Positions 25,667 through 25,730 of a stretch of 25,730 nucleotides of DNA are shown here, in pieces (position 1 is the stretch's first letter; each line of letters opens with the position of its first letter). The position numbers were made by a program, and so were the translations under genes. This DNA comes from Candidatus Neoanaerotignum tabaqchaliae (GTDB lineage Bacteria; Bacillota; Clostridia; Lachnospirales; Anaerotignaceae). The notes beneath the pieces were generated by a model that saw nothing but the letters and a program-made list of their open reading frames with translations, made no database searches and was not told where the DNA came from. The stretch spans positions 1 to 25,730 of the forward strand of contig CAJFUS010000109.1 of NCBI GenBank assembly GCA_904420235.1. Direction: 5' to 3'.

Positions 25667-25730
25667 TATATAGACATATTTTGAGAAACAGTTTATTATA
25701 AAAAATAAATTTAAGAAATTTATTAAAAAA

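Overview
The window is a compact, AT-rich stretch of a low-GC anaerobic bacterium, most likely a monoderm member of the Clostridia. Support for this: GGAGG-type ribosome binding sites, frequent TTG starts, Ile written mostly as ATA and Leu mostly as CTT in every gene, lipoprotein versions of substrate-binding and efflux-adaptor proteins with no outer-membrane partner, and a two-gene nifS-nifU iron-sulfur module. Base and codon use look uniform, so I see no clear transferred island. I recognised no rRNA, tRNA, insertion sequence, prophage or CRISPR array.

Layout. (1) Positions 1-6558: four consecutive complex-I/Mrp-type antiporter-like membrane subunits, the first cut by the window edge, ending at an intrinsic terminator. 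They look like the proton- or sodium-pumping membrane arm of a larger complex whose other subunits would lie upstream. (2) 6718-9258: a P-type cation ATPase resembling the CtpE/Exp7 type. (3) 9259-10846: a short regulatory leader, with a promoter, two palindromes, a GC hairpin and a 22-codon reading frame, followed by a sodium-coupled NSS-family transporter that ends at a bidirectional terminator. (4) 10937-16441: a GntR/FCD regulator diverging from a TRAP transporter operon (binding lipoprotein, small and large membrane subunits) that also carries a lactate-racemase (LarA)-superfamily enzyme. The intergenic region holds five copies of an ACATAGTATGT-like element, three of them spaced three helical turns apart over the promoter. 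(5) 17005-18648: cysteine desulfurase NifS and scaffold NifU. (6) 19072-20892, minus strand: an Uup-like ABC-F ATPase. (7) 21105-25620: an RND efflux adaptor lipoprotein and RND permease, with a row of five TTAA boxes at about 10-11 bp period upstream.

How the parts fit. Several units are ion-coupled: the antiporter subunits could build an ion gradient that the NSS symporter, the TRAP transporter and the RND pump could each spend. The most coherent undescribed unit is the regulator, TRAP transporter and LarA-like enzyme. It suggests regulated uptake of a 2-hydroxy acid or sugar acid followed by racemisation or epimerisation. The substrate cannot be read from the sequence. I did not find a plainly new class of defence or mobile system here; the strongest leads are this operon with its operator array, the four-paralogue ion-pump module, and the leader of the NSS gene.
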